64,000 nt of DNA from Denitrificimonas caeni (GTDB lineage: Bacteria > Pseudomonadota > Gammaproteobacteria > Pseudomonadales > Pseudomonadaceae): positions 1-64,000 of the forward strand of contig NZ_CAJHOA010000007.1 of the NCBI RefSeq assembly GCF_905120345.1. Reading direction: 5' to 3'. Position numbers and translations under genes: made by a program. Shown in pieces: positions 35,964 to 44,894 of this stretch. Position 1 is the first letter of the stretch; every line of letters begins with the position of its first letter. The notes beneath the pieces were generated by a model that was given only the letters and a program-made list of their open reading frames with translations, did no database searches and was not told where the DNA came from.

Positions 35964-36498
35964 GTTGCACATCCTTAACTGAGCTTGGCGCCAGCAGTTG
36001 CTGAGCAAACAGCACCAAGTCCGCGCAACATTGCAGCAGTAAACTCACCACCAATAATAAAATAATACTTTTTTGTAGATACATAAAACCTAAGCCGCCG
36101 CTCTCGCCCGAAGTTTCATGGATTGCCCAAGAGTTAGCCACATAGCCCCAACTGTTCCAGCCTAAAAATAAGCACATCGGCAACAGCAGAAACAGGTGAC
36201 CACAGCTATCGACTAAGGCTTTTTTTCGTACGGAGAAGTTTTGATAAAAAATATCCACTCGCACATGCGCTTCGCGCTGCAAGGCCCAAGCGGCAGTCCC
36301 CATAAACGTCAGCGCATGCGCATACATCACCGCTTCCTGCAACGCCGTTGCGCCGACACCAAAGGCATAACGCAAGACCACCACACAAGCAGTTCCCAAC
36401 ACCAAAAATAAAGTGAGCCAAGCACAGGCTCGGCCCAAAACAGCATTAGCAGCCTGAATGTGCGTAGCGATGCGCACCGGCCAAGTTGATAAGGACAT
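35956..36498 (-). CDS. dctQ: TRAP transporter small permease subunit DctQ
   Basis: DctQ is the four-helix small membrane subunit. The 180-residue protein has helices near 25-47, 55-75, 97-118 and 145-167 and the conserved VVVLRYAFGVGATALQEAVMYAHAL, RVDIFYQNFS and WNSWGYVANSW. It overlaps dctM by eight bases. Its promoter must lie in the repeat-rich intergenic region that begins just upstream (36499 on). No solute-binding gene is adjacent. Confidence 0.93.
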   Translation of the reverse strand: MSLSTWPVRIATHIQAANAVLGRACAWLTLFLVLGTACVVVLRYAFGVGATALQEAVMYAHALTFMGTAAWALQREAHVRVDIFYQNFSVRKKALVDSCGHLFLLLPMCLFLGWNSWGYVANSWAIHETSGESGGLGFMYLQKSIILLLVVSLLLQCCADLVLFAQQLLAPSSVKDVQHD

Positions 36499-36563
36499 AA
36501 GAAAGCTTCTAAATCTAAGTAAGTCGCTAATTGTAGAGTGTGTGCATAAAATTGACCATGCGC

Positions 36564-36774
36564 ATGTTATCCACCTATGACGTGCACGGTACTGTGGATA
36601 AGCTGGGGAGACTCGGCGCTAAAGCAGAGCAGGCGGGGCGTACAGGGATCTGTTCAAAAAACGTACAGCGTTGTTAAACTGTACACAAAGGCACGGGATG
36701 GTGCTGTGGATAACCTGTTCATCCATGTCTACAGGCCATGTATTACCAAGGCTACAGCTCATTGATTATTTTTT
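36564..36774 (+). repeat. DnaA-box repeat unit 1
   Basis: Boxes: TTATCCACC 36567-36575, TGTGGATAA 36593-36601 and 36705-36713; TGTACACAAA from 36680; six T from 36769. A further TTATCCACT sits at 36808 (+215). The stretch between +22 and +87 is the most diverged of the four units although its length is the same. Confidence 0.85.
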
Positions 36775-36880
36775 AACCAAGCAGTTTCATCTGTATATCT
36801 CTGTCGCTTATCCACTGCACTAAATATAAGAATCTAGAGTTATTCATGAATGTCTAACCAGCGTCGATAATTTTCCACCT

Positions 36881-37091
36881 AGTTTATCCACTTAGAGCGT
36901 GCACCATACTGTGGATAAGCTGGGGAGACTCTGCGCTAAGCCTGATCTGCTCTGACTTGCAGGTGACTGATCAATAAACACACAGACTTTTTAAACTGTG
37001 CACAAAGCCACTGGACGGTACTGTGGATAACCTGTTCATCCATGTCTAGAGGCTATATGCTACAAGGCTTACAGCCTACTGATTGTTTTTT
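36881..37091 (+). repeat. DnaA-box repeat unit 2
   Basis: Boxes: TTATCCACT 36884-36892, TGTGGATAA 36910-36918 and 37022-37030; TGTGCACAAA from 36997; six T 37086-37091. A perfect TTATCCACA sits at 37125-37133 (+215, same offset as in unit 1). Between the first and second perfect boxes it is nearly identical to unit 4. Confidence 0.87.
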
Positions 37092-37192
37092 AACCATATT
37101 TTTATATCAATGCATACCATCATCTTATCCACATGACAAAACTCTGCGCCATGCACAGTCAATCTAAAATATTTGCGCTACGCCTCAGTTAA

Positions 37193-37409
37193 CTCCCCAG
37201 CTTATCCACTTAGAAGCTGTATGAGGCTGTGGATAAGCTGGGGAGACTCAGCGTAGAGCCATAGCTGACGTGGCTTTCAGAGAGCTGCTCAATAAACGTA
37301 CAGCCCTTTTAAACTGTGCACAAAGCCACTGGACGATACTGTGGATAACCTGTTCACCCCTAGCCACAGGCCACAGCCTGTCTGGTTTAGAGCGTACTGT
37401 CTATTTTTT
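37193..37409 (+). repeat. DnaA-box repeat unit 3 with extended inverted repeat
   Basis: Boxes: TTATCCACT 37202-37210, TGTGGATAA 37228-37236 and 37340-37348; TGTGCACAAA from 37315; six T 37404-37409. In this unit the first two boxes lie inside a perfect 17-bp inverted repeat, CTCCCCAGCTTATCCAC (37193-37209) and its complement (37229-37245), 19 bases apart. In the other units only the 8 to 10 box bases are inverted. Confidence 0.87.
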
Positions 37410-37562
37410 GATCAAGAAACCTAAGCATCTGCAACACAACAGCTGTAGAACTGCGCCGATCACTCGATCCACATTCAATATCAACGCTAAAATAAATTGA
37501 CAGCTTGCACAACTCACCTAACAATGCGGCAAGGTTGGTTTGTATCTACGCGATAACAATGG

Positions 37563-37775
37563 ATGCCCATAATGCCATCACAATTACTGACACTGCTTGG
37601 AGTTATTATCATTGCTGTTGCTCTATGGGGATTGTTGCGCGGTAAAATTATTGCCGGCGCTTGTGGATTGCGCAGTCACTACTACTACAAATACGATAAC
37701 CCATTTAGTTTTTATGGTTTTGTCCTGATCTACCTCTCGATCGGCTCTTTTATTCTCTATCAATCCCTCTTGTAG
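37563..37775 (+). CDS. 70-aa hydrophobic protein inside the repeat array
   Basis: The frame lies between repeat units 3 and 4. It encodes two membrane helices (about 8-24, LTLLGVIIIAVALWGLL, and 50-67, FYGFVLIYLSIGSFILY) joined by a short loop rich in Tyr, GLRSHYYYKYDNPFSFY. ATG at 37563 or 37572 may start it; no strong ribosome binding site is visible. I do not recognise the family. The well-formed membrane topology suggests a real small protein rather than chance. Unit spacing grows from 317 to 600 bases here, as if a segment of about 283 bases with this gene had been inserted. Confidence 0.6.
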   Translation: MPIMPSQLLTLLGVIIIAVALWGLLRGKIIAGACGLRSHYYYKYDNPFSFYGFVLIYLSIGSFILYQSLL

Positions 37776-37798
37776 CAGAGACGATACAAACCATTAGT

Positions 37799-38009
37799 AA
37801 CTTATCCACTTTAAGCATGCATGGTGCTGTGGATAAGCTGGGGAGACTCTGCGCTAAGCCTGACCTGCTCTGACTTGCAGGCGACTGATCAATAAACACA
37901 CAGACCTTTTAAACTGTACACAAAACAAGCCAGCCATTCTGTGGATAACTTGTTGATAGAAACCGCATGTCTTTGTTTTATAAAGGTTTACGCCTGTTGA
38001 TTACTTTTC
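37799..38009 (+). repeat. DnaA-box repeat unit 4, reaching the rarD stop
   Basis: Boxes: TTATCCACT 37802-37810, TGTGGATAA 37828-37836 and 37940-37948; TGTACACAAA from 37915; the +176 position is CTTTTC. The end of the unit (GATTACTTTTCT) contains the rarD stop codon read on the minus strand, so the repeat abuts or slightly enters rarD. Confidence 0.85.
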
Positions 38010-38909
38010 TGGCAATGCCTGACGACCATGCTTTAAAACGCGTAAAGCATCCCAGCTATACACAGCTAAAGCCGTCCAAATAAAACCAAAGAAGATAAAT
38101 GAGTCGGCTGCAAAGGGCTCTTTAAATAACAGCACAGCTAACAGCAAGAGTACTGTCGGGGTGATGTACTGTAAAAAAGCCAGGGATGCATAAGGCAAAT
38201 TTTTCGCGGCTGCATTAAAGAGCAACAGTGGTATTAAGGTCACAGGCCCAGATAAAGCTAACCAAAACATCTGTCCACTGCCTAAAAACTCACGTTGCAT
38301 ACTGGCTGCTTGTGGATGGAGCCATAGCCACGTTAACGCTACTGGCACCAGCATCCAAGTTTCAATGGTCAAACCCGGTAATGCCGCCACCGGTGCTTGC
38401 TTACGAATCAATCCATACAAGCCAAATGAGCAGGCCAAGGTCAAAGACAGCCAAGGTATCTTACCCAGGCTCCAAACTTGCAGCCCCACGCCAATCGCCG
38501 CCAAGGCAACCGCTAGCCATTGTAAGCGTCGTAAACGCTCACGTAAAAACAGCATAGCTAATAAGACATTCACTAACGGGTTGATGTAATAGCCCAAGCT
38601 GGCTTCCACCATCTGGTCATTGTGCACGGCCCAGACATACAGCGTCCAGTTTGTCGCAATCAGCGCACCTGAAACAGCTAAAACCATAAAGCGCTTAGGA
38701 TGGCTGTACAGTTCTTGCCACCAGCCACGATGTCGCCATATCAATAAAAGGCTCGCACTGAACAGCGCTGACCACAGCACACGATGAACGATCACCTCGT
38801 CGGCAGGCGAGCCATCTAAGGTTTTAAAGTAAAGCGGGAACATGCCCCAGAGGCTATAGGCCAAAAGACCGAGCACATAACCGCGACGTGTATTAGGTAT
38901 AAAGCTCAT
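38001..38909 (-). CDS. rarD: EamA-family transporter RarD
   Basis: RarD is a ten-helix DMT-superfamily permease, named for chloramphenicol sensitivity in E. coli, with unknown natural substrate. The 302-residue protein shows the RarD N-terminus GYVLGLLAYSLWGMFPLYFK, SPADEVIVHRVLWSALF, GALIATNWTLYVWAVHNDQMVEASLGYYINPL and AFLQYITPTVLLLLAVLLFKEPF. It ends within repeat unit 4. Confidence 0.95.
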   Translation of the reverse strand: MSFIPNTRRGYVLGLLAYSLWGMFPLYFKTLDGSPADEVIVHRVLWSALFSASLLLIWRHRGWWQELYSHPKRFMVLAVSGALIATNWTLYVWAVHNDQMVEASLGYYINPLVNVLLAMLFLRERLRRLQWLAVALAAIGVGLQVWSLGKIPWLSLTLACSFGLYGLIRKQAPVAALPGLTIETWMLVPVALTWLWLHPQAASMQREFLGSGQMFWLALSGPVTLIPLLLFNAAAKNLPYASLAFLQYITPTVLLLLAVLLFKEPFAADSFIFFGFIWTALAVYSWDALRVLKHGRQALPEK

Positions 38910-38978
38910 ATTTGTTAGCCAGCTAACTAAAAATTCAGTCTATTCTAGGCTGCAACACTACGACTGTCTTGCTTGCGC

Positions 38979-39956
38979 TTAAAAAAGCTTTAAAAAAGGC
39001 TCATCTAAAGCGGCACGCTGCTCACGTAAGATCAAAATCTGCTCGCCCCAATAGCGTTCGCTACCAAACCAAGGGAAGCTTTGTGGAAACGCAGGATCAT
39101 CCCAGCGTTGCGCTAGCCATGCACTATAATGCAATAGCCGTAACGCACGTAGGCCTTCAATCAGCGGCAGTTCACGTGGCGAAAAGTCATAAAACTCTTG
39201 ATAACCTTCGACCAACTCTGACAACTGCGATAAGCGTTCTTGATAGTCACCCGCCAGCATCATCCATAGATCTTGGATAGCAGGTCCCATCCGGCAGTCA
39301 TCTAAGTCAACGATAAAAAAACTTTCATCGCGGCACAGTAAATTACCGGGATGGCAATCGCCGTGCACACGTATGGCGGTATAGGGGTGCTCGGCAAATA
39401 ACGCATCGACCTTAATCAATAAATCACGCACCACCGACTCCCATGCCGGTCGCAAGCTTTTTGGTACATGTTCGCCACTGCATAAGCGCTCAAATGAAGC
39501 ATGTCCGTAGCTGGCCACACTCAACTCTGGACGCTCGCTAAAATCCTTACTGGCGCCCACTGCATGCAGACGTCCCAGCAATTGTCCAAGACGATATAAT
39601 TGATCTAAATTACCCGGCTCAGGCGCTCGGCCACCGCGGCGTTCAAATAGGGCAAAGCGAAAACCAGCATGCTCAAATAAACTCTGAGCGTTATGTTGCA
39701 TGGGCGCAACCAACGGGACATCACATTCAGCCAACTCAAACGAGAAGGCATGCTCTTCAAGAATTTGCGCATCGCTCCAACGTTTTGGGCGATAAAATTT
39801 GGCAATTAGAGGTGCTTTATCTTCAATACCGACTTGATACACACGGTTCTCATAGCTATTGAGCGCCAGCACGCGTGCATCACTTAAAAACCCTAAGCTT
39901 TCGACCGCATCCAAAACTAAATCTGGGGTCAATGCAGCAAACGGATGAGCAGACAT
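38979..39956 (-). CDS. srkA: Stress response serine/threonine kinase SrkA (YihE/RdoA)
   Basis: SrkA is an APH/choline-kinase-like protein kinase that counteracts MazEF-linked death and helps Cpx stress survival in E. coli. Seen are ALNSYENRVYQVGIEDKAPLIAKFYRPKRWS (nucleotide-binding lobe), the catalytic loop VHGDCHPGNLLCRDE and the metal-binding FIVDLDDCRMGP. Length 325 aa is normal. It lies upstream of rarD on the same strand, 69 bases apart. Confidence 0.94.
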   Translation of the reverse strand: MSAHPFAALTPDLVLDAVESLGFLSDARVLALNSYENRVYQVGIEDKAPLIAKFYRPKRWSDAQILEEHAFSFELAECDVPLVAPMQHNAQSLFEHAGFRFALFERRGGRAPEPGNLDQLYRLGQLLGRLHAVGASKDFSERPELSVASYGHASFERLCSGEHVPKSLRPAWESVVRDLLIKVDALFAEHPYTAIRVHGDCHPGNLLCRDESFFIVDLDDCRMGPAIQDLWMMLAGDYQERLSQLSELVEGYQEFYDFSPRELPLIEGLRALRLLHYSAWLAQRWDDPAFPQSFPWFGSERYWGEQILILREQRAALDEPFLKLF

Positions 39957-40223
39957 GGCGAGCTCCTTAACTTAAGTGGCACAGTGTAACAGGCTACAAA
40001 TAAAACACTGCACAGCTTGACCGCTCTCAGAGCAAAATAGATATTGCCGCTTGTTCTTTATTTATGTGCCAGCAAACACTACAACATTAACAACCATACA
40101 CACAATCAAAGCAACTCTGTGGGCGCGTGTCATCTCGACACAAGCACGCGAGGCAAAGTTCATCCTATAATAGAAGCATTCCTGCTGGTGACACGCAGAT
40201 TTACCTATCATTAAGGATATTTT

Positions 40224-40862
40224 ATGTCGTATTTAAGTAAAGGCCGAACGCTTATTTTAAGCATCATAGGCATTTTATTTGCGGTGATAATTGGCTTACT
40301 GGTCGGCAATTATTTAACAGCCGATGGGGACAGTTCGCAAGCCATACGCGAGGCCGGGATTATTATTTTACCTAAGAGCCGTGAACTGCCCGCTCTGCAG
40401 CTCGCCCGTACTGATGGCGCACTACAGGATACCCAAGCCTTGACTGGCAAATGGAGTTTAGTATTTTTTGGTTATACCTTTTGCCCTGATATTTGCCCAA
40501 CCACTTTGGCAGAATTACGCCAACTGAAGAAGTTGCTGCCCGAAGACATCAAAAGCAACTTGCAAATATTGATGGTTAGCGTCGACCCACAGCGTGATAC
40601 CTCAGAGCAACTGAAACTGTATTTACAGTACTTTGACCCTGAATTTATTGGTTTAACTGGTGAATTAACCGATATCCAAACCCTCAGTAACGCACTAAGT
40701 ATTCCCTTTATTCCTGGCGACACCAGCAAACCACGCTACACCGTCGACCACAGTGGCAACTTAGCAGTCATCAGTCCTGATGGGCGTCAACACGGTTTTC
40801 TCCGTGCGCCCTTGGATGTGAATAAATTGGCAGAACAGCTACCGCAGGTTATGACGCCATAA
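40224..40862 (+). CDS. SCO1/SenC family copper chaperone
   Basis: SCO proteins deliver copper to, or reduce, the CuA site of cytochrome oxidases and related heme-copper enzymes. One N-terminal membrane anchor (about 9-30) leads to a thioredoxin-fold domain with FFGYTFCPDICPTTL (Cys87 and Cys91) and the distal His in YTVDHSGNL; all three copper ligands are present. Length is 212 aa. It converges on nirP, overlapping its 3' end by 14 bases. Proximity to nirO-nirP (oxidase subunit-like) is suggestive of a role in respiration but not proof. Confidence 0.93.
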   Translation: MSYLSKGRTLILSIIGILFAVIIGLLVGNYLTADGDSSQAIREAGIIILPKSRELPALQLARTDGALQDTQALTGKWSLVFFGYTFCPDICPTTLAELRQLKKLLPEDIKSNLQILMVSVDPQRDTSEQLKLYLQYFDPEFIGLTGELTDIQTLSNALSIPFIPGDTSKPRYTVDHSGNLAVISPDGRQHGFLRAPLDVNKLAEQLPQVMTP

Positions 40863-41121
40863 AATAGGGGATCAACAAGGTCGCGGCAATAATCACGCTC
40901 ATTGCCAGCGGCCAGCCATACATGATGACCCGCCAACGTGTTTGTGTATGACGCAGCTCCATAAAGCCATCAATAATCAAACCTGATTTGATCACCGCGA
41001 CCGTTAGTACCGCACCGACCTGGCTACCGAGAGTCATCGCATTGGCACCGAAATACACCGTTGCCGCAGTCGCTGCGACCAACGCTAACCAACAGAAAAT
41101 CAACACTTTTGTATTTGACAT
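40849..41121 (-). CDS. nirP: NirP, cytochrome c oxidase subunit IV-like membrane protein
   Basis: The 90-residue protein has three membrane helices and the family segment VAVIKSGLIIDGFMELRH, matching NirP/NorF proteins of Pseudomonas (prokaryotic oxidase subunit IV family). It is the last gene of nirQ-nirO-nirP. NorE/NorF-type proteins are accessory to nitric oxide reduction in denitrifiers and are not essential; the exact role is unclear. Confidence 0.85.
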   Translation of the reverse strand: MSNTKVLIFCWLALVAATAATVYFGANAMTLGSQVGAVLTVAVIKSGLIIDGFMELRHTQTRWRVIMYGWPLAMSVIIAATLLIPYFMAS

Positions 41122-41130
41122 GCTGTCGTC

Positions 41131-41745
41131 CTACCCCAGTAAATACACGAGTGGAAAGATAATCACCCAGGCTAAGTCGATCATATGCCAATACATCACA
41201 CCAGACTCCATACCGCTACGATTCTCAGCATCATAACCCAGCTTAAAACAGCGCCAGGCTAAAAAAGCCAAGACCAATAAGCCTAACCACACATGTAAGA
41301 AGTGAAACAGCGTCAGCAGCCAATACAAGGTAAAAAACATATTGTATTCAAGATCAAATCCCGCATTGGCTAGATGCGTGTATTCACTGAGTTTGAGCAC
41401 CACATACACCATCGCCGAAGCAATCGCTGCCACTATCAACAGCGATGCTTGTCGCGGACGATTAGCCCGTACTCGCTCCACGGCCAAGGCCGCTAAAAAG
41501 CCTGAAGACAAAAGACCCACCGTCATAGCAAAACCGGTCGACGGATCGAGCTGCGCACGTCCCGCCTGAAACATCTCTGGATAGAGCATTTGTGTGACAC
41601 TGAAAGCGATAATAAACAGCGTAAAAGCGGCCAGCTCAGCTAGGATAAAAATCCACATGGCCAAATCACCCGGCAAGGCATGACTGGCAGCAGGCTGCAC
41701 CACTGCAGCCTGGGGCTGCTTACTCGAAGTGGACATCGACGACAT
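41131..41745 (-). CDS. nirO: NirO, heme-copper oxidase subunit III-like (NorE) protein
   Basis: The 204-residue membrane protein has five helices and the subunit III features ALPGDLAMWIFILAELAAFTLFI, GYDAE-type loop and VMYWHMIDLAWVIIFPLVYLL. It is related to NorE, thought to support nitric oxide reductase. Its start overlaps nirQ by 26 bases; nirP follows nine bases later. Confidence 0.88.
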   Translation of the reverse strand: MSSMSTSSKQPQAAVVQPAASHALPGDLAMWIFILAELAAFTLFIIAFSVTQMLYPEMFQAGRAQLDPSTGFAMTVGLLSSGFLAALAVERVRANRPRQASLLIVAAIASAMVYVVLKLSEYTHLANAGFDLEYNMFFTLYWLLTLFHFLHVWLGLLVLAFLAWRCFKLGYDAENRSGMESGVMYWHMIDLAWVIIFPLVYLLG

Positions 41746-42532
41746 CCATTAATGCTGCGACTGTTTGCGGATCATCACTGAGCGGCTCAGCTAAACAGGC
41801 TAGACAGGCTTCACGCACCGGCATACCAGCTTTGATCATACGTGCGGCAAAAATCAATAAGCGCGTAGAAGCAACTTCTTCAAGATCATGATTTTCTAAA
41901 CGACGCAACGCTTGCCCTAAACGGACGATTTGCGCCGCAAGTTTAGCATCCACACCCGCTTCAATTTCAACGATTTTTTGCTCCTCAGCAGCACTTGGAT
42001 AATCAAAACGCAAAGCGACAAAACGCTGACGGGTACTGGGTTTCATGCCTTTCAATAAATTTTGGTAACCGGGGTTATACGACACCACCAACATAAAACC
42101 AGGGGGTGCTTTAATGGCTTCACCGGTGCGCTCTAAAAATAATTCACGGCGATCATCGGCTAGCGGGTGTAAAACCACTGCGGTATCTTGTCGCGCCTCA
42201 ACGACTTCATCTAAATAGCAAATGCCGCCTTCACGTACCGCACGGGTCAGTGGGCCATCTTGCCACCAGGTCCCTTCAGAACCAATTAAGTGACGACCGA
42301 CCAAGTCAGCAGCACTTAAATCATCATGGCAGGCTACGGTATATAAAGGCAGGTTTAAGCGGTGCGCCATATGCTGCACAAAGCGCGTTTTACCACAGCC
42401 AGTCGGGCCTTTGATCAGCACTGGCATCCCATGTTGCCAAGCATGCCGAAAGACCGTTTCTTCATTACCAAGAGTCTGGTAAAACGGCTCATCAGAACGT
42501 ACAAAAGCATCTTGTTTAAGACTTGTATTCAC
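41720..42532 (-). CDS. nirQ: NirQ, MoxR-family AAA+ ATPase for denitrification enzymes
   Basis: NirQ/NorQ is a cytoplasmic AAA+ ATPase needed to activate nitric oxide reductase (with NorD) and tuned to NO reduction. Walker A LIKGPTGCGKTRF (about 40-51), the MoxR segment CHDDLSAADLVGRHLIG, Walker B CYLDEVVEARQD and the sensor VVSYNPGYQ are all present. Length is 270 aa. It is divergent from nirS and shares the intergenic region that carries an FNR/ANR-type box. Confidence 0.94.
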   Translation of the reverse strand: MNTSLKQDAFVRSDEPFYQTLGNEETVFRHAWQHGMPVLIKGPTGCGKTRFVQHMAHRLNLPLYTVACHDDLSAADLVGRHLIGSEGTWWQDGPLTRAVREGGICYLDEVVEARQDTAVVLHPLADDRRELFLERTGEAIKAPPGFMLVVSYNPGYQNLLKGMKPSTRQRFVALRFDYPSAAEEQKIVEIEAGVDAKLAAQIVRLGQALRRLENHDLEEVASTRLLIFAARMIKAGMPVREACLACLAEPLSDDPQTVAALMDVVDVHFE

Positions 42533-42613
42533 GCTTATACCCTACCTATTCACTTGGTTATGACTACGTTAACTGCCTTATAGGTCCCTTCTCAACCGCT
42601 CAAATAGTGAATC

Positions 42614-42627
42614 TTGATTGCCGTCAA
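42614..42627. promoter_or_regulatory. FNR/ANR/DNR-type box in the nirQ-nirS intergenic region
   Basis: TTGATTGCCGTCAA matches the TTGAT-N4-ATCAA consensus except one base and is of the form reported for Pseudomonas nirS promoters. Its centre (42620.5) is about 40 bases before the start point predicted from the minus-10-like TAGGAT at 42650-42655, the class II activator geometry. On the nirQ side a TATAAG (plus-strand 42577-42582) is about ten bases too far for that geometry. No second box is seen. Confidence 0.85.
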
Positions 42628-42649
42628 GCGCATTGTTAGCCTGCCTGTC

Positions 42650-42655
42650 TAGGAT
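42650..42655 (+). promoter_or_regulatory. Minus-10 element of the nirS promoter
   Basis: TAGGAT lies 22 bases after the FNR-type box, and no minus-35 consensus is needed because the activator occupies that position. The leader to nirS would be about 118 bases, and AAAGGAG (from 42766) is the ribosome binding site. Confidence 0.6.
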
Positions 42656-42776
42656 GTGACTGCACGCACAGTTTACCCGGGATATGCCAAACAGCCACTC
42701 ATTGAAAACAGGATGGCTTTAAAGCTCAAATAAACCACAGGTTTTAAAAGAGTAAAGTCATTCAAAAGGAGATTAA

Positions 42777-44504
<1,728 letters not shown>

Positions 44505-44516
44505 GTACACTATAAG

Positions 44517-44540
44517 AAGGGTGAGTTAAAACTCACCCTT
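44517..44540 (+). terminator. Hairpin between nirS and nirM
   Basis: AAGGGTGAGT (44517-44526) and ACTCACCCTT (44531-44540) form a perfect 10-bp stem with a TAAA tetraloop, 12 bases after the nirS stop. TACTAAGCC follows instead of a T tract, so it is more likely a 3'-stabilising or partially terminating structure that keeps nirS mRNA more abundant than distal genes. Confidence 0.65.
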
Positions 44541-44562
44541 TACTAAGCCTTGAGGAATACTT

Positions 44563-44877
44563 ATGAAAAAACTTTTAATTCCAATGTTTGCACTGGGTGT
44601 AGCTTTCGCTGCACAACCAGCATTAGCAAATGATGGTGAAGCACTGTTTAAAACCAAGCCATGTGCTGCTTGCCACACTATTGACAGCAAAATGGTGGGT
44701 CCAGCCCTTAAAGAAGTCGCAGCTAAATATGCGGACGTTGATGGCGCATCTGAGACACTTGCTTTGCACATTAAGGATGGTATTTCTGGCCTTTGGGGTC
44801 CAATCCCTATGCCACCTAATGCCGTAACCGAAGAAGAAGCGAAAATCCTCGCTGACTGGGTTTTAAGCCTGAAGTAA
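44563..44877 (+). CDS. nirM: Cytochrome c551 NirM
   Basis: NirM is the periplasmic monoheme electron donor to NirS. Signal peptide (cleaved after PALA), then mature [16 protein letters not shown] with heme ligands Cys34, Cys37, His38, and the axial Met83 in WGPIPMPPN. Length 104 aa equals the precursor in P. aeruginosa. Ribosome binding site TGAGGA precedes it. Confidence 0.97.
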   Translation: MKKLLIPMFALGVAFAAQPALANDGEALFKTKPCAACHTIDSKMVGPALKEVAAKYADVDGASETLALHIKDGISGLWGPIPMPPNAVTEEEAKILADWVLSLK

Positions 44878-44894
44878 CACCGTTGGAGGACGTC

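Larger units (their letters stand above)
36564..38009. repeat. Array of four DnaA-box repeat units
   Basis: This largely non-coding stretch holds four direct repeats with zero indels across about 208 bases each. Taking the first base of TGTGGATAAGCTGGGGAGAC as zero (36593, 36910, 37228, 37828), every unit has TTATCCAC at -26, TGTRCACAAA at +87, TGTGGATAA at +112 and a T or pyrimidine tract at +176. Nine 9-mers match the DnaA box TTATCCACA/TGTGGATAA exactly, and five more differ only in the last base. Unit spacing is 317, 318 and 600 bases; the last gap contains a 70-codon gene. Known DnaA-box clusters include oriC, datA and DARS loci; no dnaA, dnaN or rpmH is near. Function is not established. 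Confidence 0.85.

Noticed and set aside
36577-36765. 62-codon plus-strand frame inside repeat unit 1, and a 76-codon frame at 37270-37500 in unit 3
   Set aside because: They lie across the repeat elements, have unlike products in equivalent repeats, no ribosome binding sites and no protein-like composition; chance frames.
36564-38009. Reading the box array as the main chromosomal origin oriC
   Set aside because: Pseudomonas oriC lies beside dnaA/rpmH, and none of dnaA, dnaN, recF, gyrB or rpmH is present; no long AT-rich unwinding region is evident. I keep origin-like function only as one hypothesis.
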